NCBI GenBank assembly: GCA_031292385.1
Contig: JARLHE010000051.1
Coordinates: 61,419-125,418, forward strand
DNA: 64,000 nucleotides
Direction: 5' to 3'
Origin: Oligoflexia bacterium
GTDB taxonomy: Bacteria; Bdellovibrionota; UBA1018
The position numbers and the translations under genes are program-made. Below the pieces are notes generated by a model. That model was not told the origin of the DNA. It saw only the letters and a program-made list of their open reading frames with translations, and made no database searches. The first letter of the stretch is position 1; each line of letters begins with the position of its first letter. Positions 1 to 7,597 of this stretch are shown piece by piece.

Positions 1-1
1 T

Positions 2-211
2 CGTGCCGGCCGCAAAGGCCGGATTCTCCGCCCCACCCTGACGCTCTTCGCCTATCTGAAGCTCCGGCGGGGAACGGACATCGATCTCTCCGATATCCGT
101 GCGGCAGTCGCCAAGTGCCCGGAAGGTTTTGATGAGCGCAAGTTCCGCCTTTGGGCCGACCTAAAGACGCTTTCACGATTCGAGCAGCACCGCGCAGCAC
201 TTGGTCTTTGA
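2..211 (+). CDS. C-terminal end of an unknown protein (partial)
   Basis: An open frame enters from the window edge and runs for 69 codons to a TGA at 209-211. The peptide is basic, has a normal amino-acid mix and ends in RAALGL, so it looks like a real C-terminus. It contains an RxGRKGRIL start and a DIDLSDIRAAV stretch, but I recognise no family. It overlaps the longest possible reading of the next gene, which suggests the two are co-transcribed. The function is unknown. Confidence 0.45.
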   Translation, partial: RAGRKGRILRPTLTLFAYLKLRRGTDIDLSDIRAAVAKCPEGFDERKFRLWADLKTLSRFEQHRAALGL

Positions 212-248
212 CGAAATTCGCCCCAACCCGTCAATCGAGCTTGATGCA

Positions 249-578
249 ATGCGCTCATCCGCATGGCAAATCAAGGCGATGCGATCAAGCAACGACGAGA
301 TTTTTTATCAAAGGCTAAGAACCTTGCGCGAGCGCCGCGGACTGAGCGTTCGGGCCGTGGCCGAGACCATCGGCGTGCCGATGAGCACCTACCGCGAATG
401 GGAAAACGGAAGAGCGGTCCAGGGAACCCGCTCGTACGCCCCCCTTGCCCAAGTCCTGCAAGTCTCGATTCACGAATTGCTCACGGGCGAAGCGCCGCAA
501 GAGCAGGCAAAACACATCGCGTATTTGAACGCCGCAATTCAGGAGCTGGAAAACCTGCGACGAGTACTTCTGTCTTAG
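249..578 (+). CDS. XRE-family helix-turn-helix transcriptional regulator
   Basis: This small DNA-binding protein has an HTH_3-type domain in its middle. The motif runs LRERRGLSVRAVAETIGVP, followed by the recognition-helix segment MSTYREWENG, and then a PLAQVLQVSIHELLTG tail typical of Cro/C1-type repressors. The C-terminus (AAIQELENLRRVLL) is a short helix that could dimerise. The start is uncertain: an ATG at 249 and an ATG at 279 are both in frame, and a TTG at 201 would overlap the upstream gene. Its stop codon lies inside the left arm of the hairpin at 575-643. The target is unknown. Confidence 0.75.
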   Translation: MRSSAWQIKAMRSSNDEIFYQRLRTLRERRGLSVRAVAETIGVPMSTYREWENGRAVQGTRSYAPLAQVLQVSIHELLTGEAPQEQAKHIAYLNAAIQELENLRRVLLS

Positions 579-643
579 GCTCTGTCCGGTAAATAAACAA
601 CGACCGGCGCGAAGTTATTGTTTATTTACCGGACAGAGCCTAA
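575..643. terminator. Perfect 26-bp inverted repeat between convergent genes
   Basis: The arms 575-600 and 618-643 are perfect reverse complements, separated by 17 nt. The right arm is followed by ATTTTTC, so on the plus strand it resembles a rho-independent terminator. The left arm contains the stop codon of the XRE gene. The right arm encodes the last residues (RLCPVNKQ) and the stop of the opposing coiled-coil gene. The arms are longer than most terminators and begin TTAGGCTCTGTCCGG, so a mobile hairpin is an alternative. Confidence 0.7.
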
Positions 644-1013
644 ATTTTTCTTTGACCGAGCGAACGAAAGCCTCGACATCGTCGACACGCCTCTCGACCC
701 GCTCCTGCCGCTGGAAAAGGCCCGTCAGTCCCTCGAGCACCACCCGATTTTCCGCTCTTTGCTCCTCGGCAAGAATCAGTCCTCGGGTTACATCGGCGGA
801 GAGCTTGTCAATTTTCGACTCAATCCTCTCGAAGCGCGAATCCACTGCTTCAAAGCGCGCATTCATTTCATGGAGCCGCGCGTTCACCTCATGAAAGCCG
901 GCTTTCACATCGGACTTCAGCTCCGTCCGCACAAGATCGAGCATGCCTTGGGTCGAAGGCAAATCCCTATTTTTAAGCGTCACTCGAAAAACGGACTTTC
1001 GATCACTCGCCAT
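615..1013 (-). CDS. Small coiled-coil protein
   Basis: The protein is about 132 residues. Its central part repeats FHEVNARLHEMNARFEAVDSR-like heptads, then ERIESKIDKLSAD and RVERRVDDVEAFV, so most of the chain should form a long coiled coil. The ATG at 1013 was chosen because AGAGG lies 9 nt upstream; the ATG at 1022 directly abuts that AGAGG. Short proteins of this type are common in Proteobacteria and relatives and have no firm function. The last eight codons lie in the shared hairpin, so the C-terminus may have been remodelled when that repeat arose. Confidence 0.6.
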   Translation of the reverse strand: MASDRKSVFRVTLKNRDLPSTQGMLDLVRTELKSDVKAGFHEVNARLHEMNARFEAVDSRFERIESKIDKLSADVTRGLILAEEQRAENRVVLEGLTGLFQRQERVERRVDDVEAFVRSVKEKFRLCPVNKQ

Positions 1014-1141
1014 CGCACTCATCCTCTGGAAAAACCCCGCCCGCCCGCACACGAGACCAGCAAGCAAAAACCAAGCTCGAAAAGAGCACCTGTCCCTACG
1101 CAATACGAATAGAGACCGGACTCGAAGGCCGAAAAACGAAC

Positions 1142-2221
1142 CTAAGCCCGCTCCGCCGCTACTTCGCGAATCCCATGCAGAATCTGCTCAAGCTGAGGAG
1201 CGGAAGCCATCTCAAGAGTATCGGCCAAACCGATGCCGGGCGTGAAAGAGCCGGCGATCAGCCTCGGACGGGCTTCAAGATGATAGAACAACTCCTCGAC
1301 CGTGCGGCGGATCAGATGCTCGCCGAAGTTGGTGACTTCGGTATCTTCATTGACGAAGATCACGCGTCCCGTCTTGCGGATCGACTCGGAGATCATCGCC
1401 CAGTCATAGGGCCAAAGCGTGCGCATATCGATCACTTCAGCCGAGATATTCTCGGATTTCAGCTGATCGGCGGCTTGCGCGCAGATCGGCAAAGTGCGGC
1501 CGTAGCTGACGACCGTCACCTGGCTTCCCTCGCGGACGATCTTCCCCTTGCCGATTTCGACCGTGTAATCGGTCAGCTCTTTCGGGAAACGCGCCTTCCA
1601 GGTCTTATGAGCCGCGCTTCCGAGAATCGGCATGTCGATCATCTCGCGAAGCTGCTTTTCGCCTTCCGGCGTGAGCGGCGGCTCGCCCGGGATGCCTTCG
1701 GTGCCACGGATGCGCAGAAGCGCCTTCGGCTTCAGGTACATCGTCGGATTGTTTTCTTTCAGGCACGCGATCATCAAACCGTACGCATCCAAGGGATTGG
1801 ACGGCATGACGATCTTCCAGCCCGGAATATGGGTCATCGTCGCATCGAAAGAATGCGAGTGATAAATCGAGCCGCGAATCCCGCTTCCGACCGGAGTCAT
1901 CACCGTCACCGGCAACGCCCAGTCACCGTTCGAAGCCCAGCATTGCATGCCCATCAGCTTCAAAAGGTCGATCGTGTTATAGATGTAATCGCAGAACTGG
2001 ATCTCGGCGACCGCACGACGGTTGGCAAGGCCCAAGCCCATCGCGGCCCCGATGATTCCACGCTCATCGAGCGGGGAATTCCAAGCGCATTCGATCCCTT
2101 GGGTGACCGTGAAAACGCCGCCCAGGGGCGGGCCCACGTCTTCGCCGAAGACCTCGGAGAGGCCCAGGTTTTTCTCTCCGTAGTGGAGCGCCATTCTGAT
2201 TGCTTGCGCCATGGTCGCCAT
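1142..2221 (-). CDS. bkdA2: 2-oxoisovalerate dehydrogenase E1 component, beta subunit
   Basis: Beta subunit of the thiamine-diphosphate-dependent E1 of a branched-chain 2-oxoacid dehydrogenase. This enzyme decarboxylates 2-oxoacids from Val/Leu/Ile and feeds branched acyl groups to an E2. Family landmarks are visible: GEDVGPPLGGVF, SPLDERGIIGAAMGLG, AEIQFCDYIY, the IRGSIYHSHSFDA loop, and a C-terminal transketolase domain with DMRTLWPYDW and VNEDTEVTNFGEH. The ATG at 2221 overlaps the alpha-subunit stop as TAATG, so translation is probably coupled. No E2 or E3 gene lies nearby. A pyruvate- or acetoin-type E1 beta is less likely but shares this fold. The gene symbol is by family only. Confidence 0.85.
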   Translation of the reverse strand: MATMAQAIRMALHYGEKNLGLSEVFGEDVGPPLGGVFTVTQGIECAWNSPLDERGIIGAAMGLGLANRRAVAEIQFCDYIYNTIDLLKLMGMQCWASNGDWALPVTVMTPVGSGIRGSIYHSHSFDATMTHIPGWKIVMPSNPLDAYGLMIACLKENNPTMYLKPKALLRIRGTEGIPGEPPLTPEGEKQLREMIDMPILGSAAHKTWKARFPKELTDYTVEIGKGKIVREGSQVTVVSYGRTLPICAQAADQLKSENISAEVIDMRTLWPYDWAMISESIRKTGRVIFVNEDTEVTNFGEHLIRRTVEELFYHLEARPRLIAGSFTPGIGLADTLEMASAPQLEQILHGIREVAAERA

Positions 2222-3216
2222 TACCAGTACCTGCCCTTCTGTCCGTAGTAGATATGATCGTAAATCGTGGATGGCTCGGGCAGCGGCTCTTGCCGGACCT
2301 GCTGCCACATCGCGAGCATCTGATCGCTATATTGCTCGCGCGTTTTTTCCATCTGCTTGCGGGTAAGAACCGCACCGTCTTCGAGCTCTTTTTCGAAGTC
2401 GACCAGGCAATCCACTTCTCCCGAAATATAGTTTGCGCCGGTGGCCGAGCTATGACCGTAAAGACGCGAAACCCGCGCCTCGATCATAAAGGGCTTCCGT
2501 TCTTTGCGAACGTACTCCATCGCTTCCTTGATCGCGAACCATGACTCTTCGGTATCGTTGCCATTGATCGAGGCCGCCTTGATATTGAAGGCCTTCGCGC
2601 GATCGATGATCTTATGCTCGCCGTGCTGAGTGGCGGCTGGGGTCGAAATCCCGAACTGATTGTTGGTCACGATGATCAAAATCGGAAGCTCTTGCTTCGG
2701 ACGGCTCGCCCAGATCAGGCAGGAGGCGAACTCGCCTTCCGCCGTCCCGGCATCGCCCCCGTTCACGATCGAGATTCCCTTGCCGCCGTGGCGCTTTTGC
2801 GCGATGGCGGTGCCGATCGCGGAAGCATACTGGGTTTCGATGGTCGAGGTCACCGGCACCACGTTCCAGTCGTGAATCGAATAGTGGTTCCCGAAATTGC
2901 GCCCGCCCGAGAACGGATCCAAAGCCACGCTCTTCATCTGGCGAATCGGGCCGATCGGGTCCATGCCCATCGCGGTCAGGATCGCGCTCGAGCGATAGTG
3001 CAAATGCAGATAATCATATTCGACCCCCTGTCCTTTCAGGACTTGGAGACCGAGCGGGACATTGAAAGACTCTTCACCCGGGCCGCCGATCCAGAAGTAG
3101 CCGTCCGACTGCTTGTACATTCGGATCAGACGCTCTTCAAGAACGCGGGACTTCACCATTAAGTCGTGAATTTGCACCAGGCGTTTGGGCTCAAGACGAA
3201 ATTTCGATTTTTTCAT
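2221..3216 (-). CDS. bkdA1: 2-oxoisovalerate dehydrogenase E1 component, alpha subunit
   Basis: Alpha subunit of the same E1 enzyme, which binds thiamine diphosphate. The ThDP signature is present as NGGDAGTAEGEFASCL followed by IIVTNNQFGISTP. Also seen are YDYLHLHYRSSA, the GGRNFGNHYS substrate-side loop, and EARVSRLYGHSSA near the phosphorylation-loop position. It is about 331 residues from the ATG at 3216 (MKKSKFRL); an ATG at 3234 would add six residues and neither has a strong ribosome site. The gene is first in a two-gene operon and diverges from the ICMT-like gene at 3282. Confidence 0.85.
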   Translation of the reverse strand: MKKSKFRLEPKRLVQIHDLMVKSRVLEERLIRMYKQSDGYFWIGGPGEESFNVPLGLQVLKGQGVEYDYLHLHYRSSAILTAMGMDPIGPIRQMKSVALDPFSGGRNFGNHYSIHDWNVVPVTSTIETQYASAIGTAIAQKRHGGKGISIVNGGDAGTAEGEFASCLIWASRPKQELPILIIVTNNQFGISTPAATQHGEHKIIDRAKAFNIKAASINGNDTEESWFAIKEAMEYVRKERKPFMIEARVSRLYGHSSATGANYISGEVDCLVDFEKELEDGAVLTRKQMEKTREQYSDQMLAMWQQVRQEPLPEPSTIYDHIYYGQKGRYW

Positions 3217-3281
3217 GGGAGAGGCAGCATACATCAGCTTGTAGGAAGGATCAATCTAGTGCTACGAATCTAATTATTGAT

Positions 3282-3887
3282 ATGAACGAAAGCTTGACCC
3301 CGAATTGGTACCGAGGATTTATCCAAGGTAAGACCCGCATCGCGCTCGCCTGGATTTTCGCGGCGCTCTTAATCTTTTCCGCCCGCAATTATCCGACCGC
3401 GCCCGGCATCATTCTCTGCTTCTTAGGCGCGACGCTTCGGTTTTGGGCCAGCGGATACCTGAGAAAGGACTCGCGCCCGGCGGTGGGCGGCCCCTATGCC
3501 TGGGTGCGCAATCCCCTGTATCTGGGAACGTATTTGATGGCGCTCGGCACGGCCTGGGCGATTCAAAATTACGTTTTGCTGGCCGTGATTACCGTTCTTT
3601 TCGCGGCGATCTATCATTTTATTATCTTGGATGAGGAAACGAAGCTCACGCGGATTTTCGGCGAGCCCTACGCCATTTATCGCTCGGCGGTGCCTCGCTT
3701 CTTTCCGCGCCCCTGGCCCGCGAAACACTCCATGCTCGAAAAGGTCAATCCCGAGGCCGATCACTGGCGCTTTTCGTATGAAATCGCGGTGAAGAACAAG
3801 GCGATGGAAGCCTACTATTCGTTCGCTGGATTAATCGGTTTCGTTGCGCTGATCGCCTGGCTATGGCACTGGTCGGGGCGCGCTTAA
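3282..3887 (+). CDS. Isoprenylcysteine methyltransferase-like integral membrane protein
   Basis: This membrane protein of 201 residues belongs to the ICMT/PEMT superfamily. Members use S-adenosylmethionine inside the membrane to methylate lipids or other hydrophobic acceptors. The key motif GGPYAWVRNPLYLGTYL and the later EPYAIYRSAVPRFFP (the RxPxY...E..F..Y..Y..V pattern) are clear. Hydrophobic spans lie near residues 20-35, 42-55, 78-110 and 180-198. The physiological acceptor cannot be told from sequence; bacterial members rarely act on prenylcysteine. It stands alone, with the ExbD gene converging on it 20 nt downstream. Confidence 0.75.
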   Translation: MNESLTPNWYRGFIQGKTRIALAWIFAALLIFSARNYPTAPGIILCFLGATLRFWASGYLRKDSRPAVGGPYAWVRNPLYLGTYLMALGTAWAIQNYVLLAVITVLFAAIYHFIILDEETKLTRIFGEPYAIYRSAVPRFFPRPWPAKHSMLEKVNPEADHWRFSYEIAVKNKAMEAYYSFAGLIGFVALIAWLWHWSGRA

Positions 3888-3907
3888 ATTGACTGGTTAC
3901 TAAAAAA

Positions 3908-4366
3908 TTATTTCCGATCTTTTTCGGGCGAAGTGGCGATCGCGAAGCGCTCCGCGCCCGACTTGCGCGCGGTATCCATCACTTCGATCGCGCTGCCCAA
4001 AAAGGCCTGCTTATCGCCCTCTAAAATCACGAGCCGCGACGTGGTCTTCTTGAAGGCGGCTTCGAGCTCAAACCCCAATGCCGCCAAATCGCCCTTCGGG
4101 AGGCCTTTGCCGTTCAAAAGGATCTGGCCCCCCGGAAGCAAAGTAATAATCACGCCCTCGGGCTGGGATTGCGAGGTCGCATTGCTCGCGCTCGGCAAAT
4201 TCACATCCACGCCGTTTTGGGTCATCACCGAGCTCGTCACCATGAAGATGATCAAGAGCACGAGAAAAACGTCGGTCAGCGGAGTGATATTGATTTCCGC
4301 GACGATCTGCTCGCCGCCCAGATCCGGATCGCCGTCGTGCGAGCCGCCTCCGACTTTAATGGCCAC
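3908..4366 (-). CDS. exbD: ExbD/TolR-family biopolymer transport protein
   Basis: Single-span inner membrane protein of the ExbB-ExbD or TolQ-TolR proton-driven motor. The family core reads INITPLTDVFLVLLIIFMVTS, with the essential Asp of the transmembrane helix, then a periplasmic domain ending GAERFAIATSP. A GTG at 4366 was chosen because AGAGG lies 5 nt upstream; the in-frame ATG at 4396 would overlap exbB by 41 nt. It overlaps the end of the upstream exbB by 11 nt, so the two are made together. No TonB or TolA gene follows, so the energised partner is elsewhere. The TonB receptor at 59.9 kb could be a client. Confidence 0.85.
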   Translation of the reverse strand: MAIKVGGGSHDGDPDLGGEQIVAEINITPLTDVFLVLLIIFMVTSSVMTQNGVDVNLPSASNATSQSQPEGVIITLLPGGQILLNGKGLPKGDLAALGFELEAAFKKTTSRLVILEGDKQAFLGSAIEVMDTARKSGAERFAIATSPEKDRK

Positions 4367-5096
4367 CGGACCCTCTGCGCGGGTCAAGACCCGCAAGAAT
4401 CTCGGCGAATTCCTCGCAATGAATCCGCACTAAAACCACGAGCGAGCCCCAGCGGGTTTGAAAAGTATTGTACGCCAGCACCGCGATCACGGCGACCACG
4501 ATGCCTGCCGCGGTCGCGATCAAAGATTCGGAAATACCGGCCGCCACGACGGCGAAACCGCCGGAGCCCTTCGCCGCCATTTCCTGAAACGATCGCAAAA
4601 TCCCGACCACCGTTCCGAACAAGCCCACGAACGGCGAGGCGCTGCCAATCGTGCCCAAAACCCAAAGACCCTGCCGCAACTCCTGATTGACGAGCTGACG
4701 CCTGCGCTCCATGCCCTCGACCCAGCGCGAGCGGATTCGCTGATCACCCGATGCAAGCCGATCGACGCCTACCGAAAGCACGCGCGCGGTCGGAAGCTCC
4801 GGGTTTCGGTCGCAAAGCCGGCGCAAATCCTCGAGCTGGCGCATCGTATAGCCGTCTTGCGCCGAGCCCGCGGCCGGATTCTCCGTGGGTTCGCCACGCC
4901 TGTCGGTCGCGCGAAGCAAAGCGTTCAAGGCTTCGAGATGAAACGCGCGCAGATCATGCCCCAGCTTTCGATAGCGCCAAAGTCTTTCGAGGATAATGAC
5001 CCACGTGACCAGCGAGAACGCCAGCAGTGGGTACATCACAAATCCGCCCGTCAGAAGAAGGTGCCAAATACTGGGGTCGGTTGCGTTCGAAAACAT
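4356..5096 (-). CDS. exbB: MotA/TolQ/ExbB proton channel family protein
   Basis: Inner membrane channel subunit that pairs with ExbD/TolR. The first membrane segment is GGFVMYPLLAFSLVTWVIIL. A long cytoplasmic loop follows, then the conserved block LGTIGSASPFVGLFGTVVGI and the last span ATAAGIVVAVIAVLAYN, which is the classical MotA_ExbB signature. At 246 residues it has typical length. It heads a two-gene operon. ExbB and TolQ cannot be separated by sequence here; absence of tolA/tolB nearby slightly favours ExbB. Confidence 0.85.
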   Translation of the reverse strand: MFSNATDPSIWHLLLTGGFVMYPLLAFSLVTWVIILERLWRYRKLGHDLRAFHLEALNALLRATDRRGEPTENPAAGSAQDGYTMRQLEDLRRLCDRNPELPTARVLSVGVDRLASGDQRIRSRWVEGMERRRQLVNQELRQGLWVLGTIGSASPFVGLFGTVVGILRSFQEMAAKGSGGFAVVAAGISESLIATAAGIVVAVIAVLAYNTFQTRWGSLVVLVRIHCEEFAEILAGLDPRRGSGGH

Positions 5097-5139
5097 ATCG
5101 CTTGCAACCCTATCGGGGCCTTCCTAGGATGTCAACGTC

Positions 5140-6162
5140 GTGAAAACAAATGTAAAGCAAACCCGCTCAGCGCAAATTCTTCCCCTCATCACGATGCTCT
5201 TGACCCTCTTTCTGGGAAGCTGCACTCGGGGTTGCGGTAACGCGACCTCGCCCACTGCCGAGTCGGCGAGCGGAAAAGTCACGGGGCATCCGGCGCTGAA
5301 TTTCGATTATCGCCAAGCCACCGGCTTTCTTTTCACTGCTCATGACCCCGTAAGCGGCGATCGCTGGACCACGCGAATCGTGCGGGAAACGCCCGCCGAC
5401 TTAAGTGGCGAAGGGGGCGTCTGGAAGATCTCGCTCGCCCCGGATGGGCGCACGCTCAGTGACACATGGGCCAACGGAAACTGGATTTTGCACCTTCTCG
5501 ATACGGTGCGCACCGCGCAACTCAGCGAAGCTCCTTTCTCGGGCTCGCTCGAATCGTTTGGCCTATCCGATCCGCGAGTGGCGCTTCGCTGGACGGTCGG
5601 CTCTTCCGATTATGAGCTGCACCTGGGAGCTGCGGCCAAAGACGGTGGTTTTTACGGACTGATCGCCCAATCGCCGCTTGCGCCCGCCTCGATCCGACAG
5701 AAAATCTATGTGGTTCAGGGCGCGGTCATTCAAATGCTGGAGATGATCTCGACTTTCGACTCACTGAGATTGCGCACCCTGGCCACTTTTTCGGCCGACG
5801 ACGTGGACTCGATCGAAATTTTTTCGAACGGCAAAACTCGCTTCTCGTCCAAACGCGACGGCGACGGCTGGACTCGATCCGCCGATACCACCGGCTTTCT
5901 GGGGCAGCTTTGCCACCTCAGAATTCAAAACTTCATCGATGACCTCGACCAGGAAAAAAACTTGGCGCGCTCCCTGGATTCGCACCCTATGTATGTCATC
6001 GAGCTCAAAGGCCGCTCCCAGTTTCACGAAAAAGTCCGGCTGATCGCCAGCCAAGGCCATGCCTATGCCTCGGTCAGCTCGAGAACCGGGCCCGACGCTT
6101 TGCCGTCGGCTTTCGAGGTACCGACCGAAATTTTAGGAGCACTGGCCGTTCTCTTACGGTAA
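5140..6162 (+). CDS. Lipoprotein with DUF4340-like repeats
   Basis: A secreted lipoprotein of about 340 residues. The start is a GTG (MKTNVK). The signal peptide ends in LFLGSC, a good lipobox with Cys28, so the mature protein should be membrane-anchored. The body has two related segments: the first includes GLSDPRVALRWTVGSSDYELHLG, the second FSADDVDSIEIFSNG and WTRSADTTGFLG. These resemble the DUF4340 family, which is linked to gliding and ABC-type auxiliary proteins in other phyla. No such partner genes are adjacent, so the role is unknown. It diverges from exbB with a 43-nt gap. Confidence 0.6.
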   Translation: MKTNVKQTRSAQILPLITMLLTLFLGSCTRGCGNATSPTAESASGKVTGHPALNFDYRQATGFLFTAHDPVSGDRWTTRIVRETPADLSGEGGVWKISLAPDGRTLSDTWANGNWILHLLDTVRTAQLSEAPFSGSLESFGLSDPRVALRWTVGSSDYELHLGAAAKDGGFYGLIAQSPLAPASIRQKIYVVQGAVIQMLEMISTFDSLRLRTLATFSADDVDSIEIFSNGKTRFSSKRDGDGWTRSADTTGFLGQLCHLRIQNFIDDLDQEKNLARSLDSHPMYVIELKGRSQFHEKVRLIASQGHAYASVSSRTGPDALPSAFEVPTEILGALAVLLR

Positions 6163-6180
6163 AACAGCGAGGTGAGCGCA

Positions 6181-6852
6181 TTGACCATCGAAACGGTTAT
6201 TTTTGATCTCGACGGAACCCTGATCGATACCGAACCCGCGGCCGCGCGGGCCATCCAGAATTGGTTCAAAAAATGGAAAATCGATCTCAAGGCGGAAGAC
6301 GCCGAGCATGTCACGGGCCGCACCTGGGGAATGGTATTTCAGTATTTGTTTTCGAAATACGAAATTCCGGTTTCAGCCGAACAAGCTTCCCGCGAAGTCC
6401 TTGAGGCCTATCGCGAAACGATCGAGACCGACCTGACGATCGTTCCCGGAAGCGTCGAAGCCGTTCAGGCGCTTGCCAGAAACTATCCTCTCGCTCTCGT
6501 GTCGGGCTCTTACCGTGCGCAGATTTTTTGGGCGCTCGAAAAACTCGGGGTCCGCGATCTATTCAAAGTCGTGCTAGGCGCCGAGGATTACCCGAGAAGC
6601 AAACCCGCGCCGGATGGCTACCAGTTGGCTATGAAACATCTCTCGAGCGACCCGTCGCGAGTGCTGATTTTCGAGGATTCTTACGCGGGCATCACTTCCG
6701 GAATCGCGGCCGGAGCCTGGGTGGTCGCCATTACAGGGACCAATCATTTTGGTCAAAATACTTCCGCGGCACATCATAAAATTGAGGACCTGCGCCCGGT
6801 CACGGCGGAGTGGGTCAGAAATCTCGAAAAAAGACTCGCTCGCCAACGATAA
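6181..6852 (+). CDS. HAD-superfamily hydrolase (phosphoglycolate phosphatase/beta-PGM type)
   Basis: Cytoplasmic phosphatase or phosphomutase of HAD subfamily IA. Motif I is FDLDGTLID at residues 8-16, motif II is SGSYRA, motif III includes the Lys of RSKPAPDGY, and motif IV is [12 protein letters not shown] helical cap lies between motifs I and II. A TTG at 6181 is preferred over a GTG at 6172 because AGGTGA lies 5 nt upstream of the TTG. The substrate is not predictable; sugar phosphates are usual. It sits 9-20 nt after the lipoprotein gene and may share its transcript. Confidence 0.8.
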   Translation: MTIETVIFDLDGTLIDTEPAAARAIQNWFKKWKIDLKAEDAEHVTGRTWGMVFQYLFSKYEIPVSAEQASREVLEAYRETIETDLTIVPGSVEAVQALARNYPLALVSGSYRAQIFWALEKLGVRDLFKVVLGAEDYPRSKPAPDGYQLAMKHLSSDPSRVLIFEDSYAGITSGIAAGAWVVAITGTNHFGQNTSAAHHKIEDLRPVTAEWVRNLEKRLARQR

Positions 6853-6892
6853 AAAGCTGTGTAATTGTAGAATCCCAAAGAGAGGATACCGA

Positions 6893-7345
6893 ATGCGTCT
6901 AGCCCAATTTGCCGTTCTTGCAGCAGCAACAACAACCTTTGCTCTCGTGTTTTCCGCCTGCACGAAATCCGAGACCCCGTCATCATCCGCCCCAAGCGAT
7001 ACCGCTCCCAAGACCGAAGCCGTTTCGGCTTTGAAGTCTGAAGACCTTCAGGTCGGAAACGGCGCGGAAGCCGCCGCGGGCAAAACCGTCACCGTGCACT
7101 ACACGGGCTGGCTCACCAACGGAACGAAGTTCGACTCCTCGGTGGACCGCAAACAGCCTTTCTCGTTTAAGCTCGGCGCCGGCCAAGTGATCTCGGGTTG
7201 GGACCAAGGCGTTGCCGGAATGAAAGTCGGCGGCAAGCGCCGCCTGACGATTCCGCCGCAATTGGGCTACGGAGCCCGGGGCGTGGGCCCGATTCCTCCG
7301 AACTCAACGCTCGTTTTTGAAGTCGAACTCCTCGGCGTCCAATAA
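6893..7345 (+). CDS. FKBP-type peptidyl-prolyl cis-trans isomerase lipoprotein
   Basis: Exported PPIase that speeds proline isomerisation during folding. From the ATG at 6893 (AGAGGA upstream) there is a 21-residue signal peptide ending LVFSAC, a lipobox, then a Ser/Pro-rich linker. A full FKBP domain of about 108 residues follows, with [54 protein letters not shown] and thus the usual active-site aromatic and Asp residues. It ends 27 nt before the histone gene, so they may share a promoter. The lipoprotein signal argues against any direct contact with the cytoplasmic histone. Confidence 0.85.
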   Translation: MRLAQFAVLAAATTTFALVFSACTKSETPSSSAPSDTAPKTEAVSALKSEDLQVGNGAEAAAGKTVTVHYTGWLTNGTKFDSSVDRKQPFSFKLGAGQVISGWDQGVAGMKVGGKRRLTIPPQLGYGARGVGPIPPNSTLVFEVELLGVQ

Positions 7346-7372
7346 TTTATTTATCAACGAAAGGAAAAGATC

Positions 7373-7597
7373 ATGGAAAATCAAAATACTGCAGCTGGTG
7401 GCGAAAGCGAAGGCGGAGAAGTTCTAGTCGTCGCCTCGAAGCTCAAGGCTTACATCCGCACGAAGTCCGGAATGAACACTTCGTCGGCCGTGATGGATGC
7501 GGTTTCCCGTAAAATCCGCGTCCTCTGCGACCAAGCCATCGAAAACGCGAAGAGCGAAGGCCGCAAGACCGTGATGGACCGCGATTTCCCGGTATGA
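7373..7597 (+). CDS. Bacterial single-domain histone (Bd0055-like)
   Basis: A 74-residue protein with one histone fold. After an acidic 15-residue tail comes helix 1 (KLKAYIRTKSG), a loop with MNTSSAV, the long helix 2 (DAVSRKIRVLCDQAIENAKSEG), the RKTV loop and a very short helix 3 (MDRDF). The R-K-T-V loop followed by x-x-D is the hallmark of histone folds, and the truncated third helix matches Bdellovibrio Bd0055-type bacterial histones as I recall them. It should dimerise and coat or bend DNA. A good ribosome site (AAGGAAAAG) precedes the ATG. Its stop overlaps the next start as ATGA. The family call is from pattern recognition only; a DNA-binding test or structure prediction would confirm it. 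Confidence 0.85.
   Translation: MENQNTAAGGESEGGEVLVVASKLKAYIRTKSGMNTSSAVMDAVSRKIRVLCDQAIENAKSEGRKTVMDRDFPV

Noticed and set aside
6893..7345. FKBP as a histone chaperone acting on the neighbouring histone
   Set aside because: Some eukaryotic FKBPs act on histones, but this one has a lipoprotein signal and should be outside the cytoplasm.
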